Of a stretch of 59,597 bases of DNA, positions 57,073-59,597 are shown piece after piece. The stretch spans positions 1 through 59,597 of the forward strand of contig MDYQ01000183.1 in NCBI GenBank assembly GCA_003024175.1, given 5' to 3'. Source of the DNA: Planoprotostelium fungivorum. Taxonomy: Eukaryota; Evosea; Variosea; Cavosteliida; Cavosteliaceae. The stretch's first letter is position 1. Each line of letters begins with the position of its first letter. Position numbers and translations under genes: made by a program. Below the pieces are notes generated by a model, which was not told the DNA's origin, searched no databases, and saw only the letters and a list, made by a program, of their open reading frames with translations.

Positions 57073-59597
57073 ATGCCAGGAAGGGGTACGATTATCATTC
57101 GATAACGATGTAATCGATATAGGTGAGTATTACAAACAAAAGTATGGAGGTGGAAGAGGTGGCAGAGGTGGAGGAAGAGGTGGTCGAGGTGGTCTTGATA
57201 ATCATCACCAAGAATCGTTCCAAGAGAGCTACGTCAGCCAACCATCACAATCAGGTGTGTTCTTTCAGATATCTTTTCACTCTGATGTATGACAGACACC
57301 AAACCGAACACATCATCCAATGCAGCAACTCAAGACTCACTCGTTCGACTTTTGAGGAGAATAGACGGGCAGAGTTACAACGCTTACAAAGATCTCTACA
57401 GAGGTGACATCCTACCACCTGTGTAGACAGTGTACATCTCATCGCTGACATCAACTCCAGAACAGAGTTGGAGGTTTCCACAGTTCTCCCTGCACGTCAC
57501 CCGCGTCCAGTCCGATGCCTTCGCTCCCCCCTCTTGCTTCAGAGTTTACGTCCCCGCCGCCGACGCAAAATTTCCACGAGATTTCAGCACCTCACAGATC
57601 AGACGCGTCGCCCTCGCCGACTACCTCCACAGAAATTTTCACGCCAACTGCAGGAGCAACCGCTACGACTACAAAGAAGCATCGGGTGCAGACTCATCGT
57701 CTTGAACTTTCCCCCTCACTCATCACAGGTGGATGGAGTGGATCGAAAGGTGGTGATATCAGCGTCGTGCAGCCTTGTCAGCACGTGATGGAACGCACGG
57801 CCGTCGTGGTGCATCCTAACGGTGACGTGGAAGCGAGATTCACGGTGGGGCTTCCAGCGAGGGGCAGGACGATCATGGGGGAGATGGCGAGTCAAGTTCT
57901 GACGGAGAACGTGAGTCACATGGTGAGGGAGACGTTGTTGTACGGAGCTTATTCGAACGAATCGAAAGGTGAGATCGGTCGATGGTGATCGCGATCGCGA
58001 GATGATGATGATGCGAGATGATGATGATGATGCAGATGAGATGAAGCAACATATTCTGAGTGTGGAGGATCAAGACAGTTTGAGGGCGAAATTGAAGGAA
58101 AAAGGATTAGTCGCCTTCGTCTGCAACGGCGCCACTCTGCCCAGAATGACGGGAGACAGTGACAAGCCACTGGTGGAGGCAGGAGATGACAAAGTGGTCA
58201 CCTTTCAGAGCCCGAAAGACATGGAGGTCTCTTTTGATCTGCCCAATCGGTGAAAACTCACGGAGAAGTGTCAGAAACGTCTGACGAAATGTCACAGAAA
58301 AGTCGTTGGCATGGGGATTCCTGCGGGTATCACTATCCTCGTGGGTGGTGGTTTCCACGGTAAGAGCACTCTACTCAATGCCCTGCAGATTGGTATCTAC
58401 AATCACATCCCCGTGAGTCATCTCATGACATCAGCGTTTTCGTATCATCATGAGAGAACTATCACTTCATATCATCGATCATGACATTGTGATCGTTCGA
58501 TCATCATCACATCATCACACATCATCATCATCATTTCATCCATACTAATGCAATACACAGGGCGACGGCAGAGAATTCGTCGTGACCGAAAACTCAGCCG
58601 TCAAGATCCGCTCAGAAGATGGAAGGTCCGTCCAATCGGTGGACATCTCTCCGTTCATCTCTAACCTTCCCTACGGTAAAGATACAAAGTCCTTCTCCAC
58701 CACCAACGCATCAGGCTCCACTTCACAGGGTGACGGATGATGACGTCACCATTCGTCATCTGATGAACTCAGCGGCGAACGTGATGGAGTATTTAGAGAT
58801 GGGATGCATGACCCTGTTGATCGACGAAGACACGTCGGCGACAAACTTCATGATGAGAGATGAGAGGATGCAGATGTTGGTGTCTGACGAGTGTGAACCC
58901 ATCACTCCATTCTCTTATCGGGTGAGATTTTCCTCGGATGTCGTTTGTCATTTTATTGTATTTTATTCTCGCTCACGCGGCAACAGGTGAGAGAGCTGAG
59001 AGAAGCGGGTGTCTCATGCATCATCGTAATCGGAGGCTCAGGTCAATACTTTGGTATAGCCGACCACGTCTGTAAGTCTTCCCCGTTCCTTCTTATTCCT
59101 TCTATCTCGCTCACCATCATCGCAGTGATGGCCAACAGCTACCGGTACACCGTCGTCACAGACAAGGCGAAAGACATTGCAAAGATGTTCGAAGAGAGAG
59201 AGAAATTAGAACCGACGAAAAAGAAGTCAAAGAAGACAAACCTTCATTGGACCGACAGAAAGTCTAAAGTTCGTGTATCTGATGAAAGATGGGTCGCCGA
59301 TCGACATGGGTACCTGAGAAGTAAAGACTCGCCCGAGTTGGACCTGTCCCTCGTAGAGCAGCTGGTGGATATCGGACAGACTAAGTTCATCGGCAACCTC
59401 TTTGAGAATAAGGTGATGATGTGAGAATCTCGGATGACGCGATCGAACATGTCACAGTTGATGGGCAAGTTGAATGAGACGACGAAAAACATGAAGGACA
59501 TGGGAGAAGAGATGGACAAACAGATGGACGAGAAAGGAATCGACGTCTTCAACCATCAACAAGTGGGGACGCTCGTCCGACCCAGAAGATACGAGAT
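57073..59597 (+). CDS. Predicted ABC-class ATPase, 3' end outside window
   Basis: ATG at 57073 (MPGRG, intron, GEYYKQKYGGGRGGRGGG). The N terminus is an RGG/GGR tract. Further exons give DSLVRLLRRIDGQSYNAYKD, then WRFPQFSLHVTRVQSDAF and DYLHRNFHANCRSNRYDY. The ATPase core has GIPAGITILVGGGFHGKST (Walker A), YNHIPGDGREFVVTENSAVK, SFSTTNASGSTSQAANVMEY and CMTLLIDEDTSATNFMMRDE (Walker B), then CIIVIGGSGQYFGIADHV. These are hallmarks of the predicted ABC-class ATPases of COG3044 (ABC_ATPase), a family of unknown function, mainly prokaryotic but also in some eukaryotes. The last readable exon runs to the edge (TLVRPRRYE). The RGG tract suggests RNA binding and is the eukaryotic addition. Confidence 0.88.

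Overview
This window comes from a nuclear genome of a gene-dense, intron-rich eukaryote. Genes are split by many short introns (about 35-80 nt, mostly GTGAG at the donor and CAG or TAG at the acceptor). Gene spacing is tight; two convergent genes end 7 bp apart. The gene mix (beta-helix receptor kinases with an HRDLAxRN catalytic loop, a GPS-domain receptor, FAAP100, PP2A, RIOX/NO66, PDCD2) fits a free-living protist, possibly an amoebozoan. That placement is inference from gene style; I cannot name the species.

Layout. 1-8210 is a satellite array of a 700-bp unit, running off the left edge. 8211-13651 is a decayed non-LTR retrotransposon (APE endonuclease, reverse transcriptase, RNase H, zinc knuckle) that abuts the broken last satellite unit. 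13.7-22.6 kb carries three cell-surface protein genes: a multipass beta-helix/cysteine-rich protein (+), a Ser/Thr-rich putatively GPI-anchored protein (-) and an EGF-like multipass receptor (-). 23.0-39.5 kb is mostly housekeeping: Ctr copper transporter, mitochondrial-type adenylate kinase-like protein, a small unknown protein, PDCD2, a coiled-coil protein, a small type I membrane protein, PP2A catalytic subunit, a small unknown protein, FAAP100 and RIOX/NO66. 39.7-40.3 kb encodes a MerT-like membrane domain fused to a heavy-metal-associated domain.

40.5-55 kb is a receptor cluster. Two paralogous beta-helix receptor kinases are transcribed head to head from a roughly 400-bp region that holds a tandem 120-125-bp repeat. 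An F-box protein follows, then a long minus-strand receptor with a GPS motif, one membrane helix and a kinase domain lacking both catalytic aspartates. 55.3-56.7 kb encodes a Brp/Blh-type beta-carotene oxygenase. 57.1 kb to the right edge is a predicted ABC-class ATPase with an RGG-rich N terminus, cut by the window end.

The most unusual content is the surface-sensing cluster (two active-looking kinases and one GPS pseudokinase), the MerT-HMA fusion, the retinal-forming enzyme and a Fanconi core-complex subunit in an apparently unicellular organism. Exon boundaries were read by eye from splice motifs and frame continuity; only PP2A and the MerT-HMA gene were resolved to the base.
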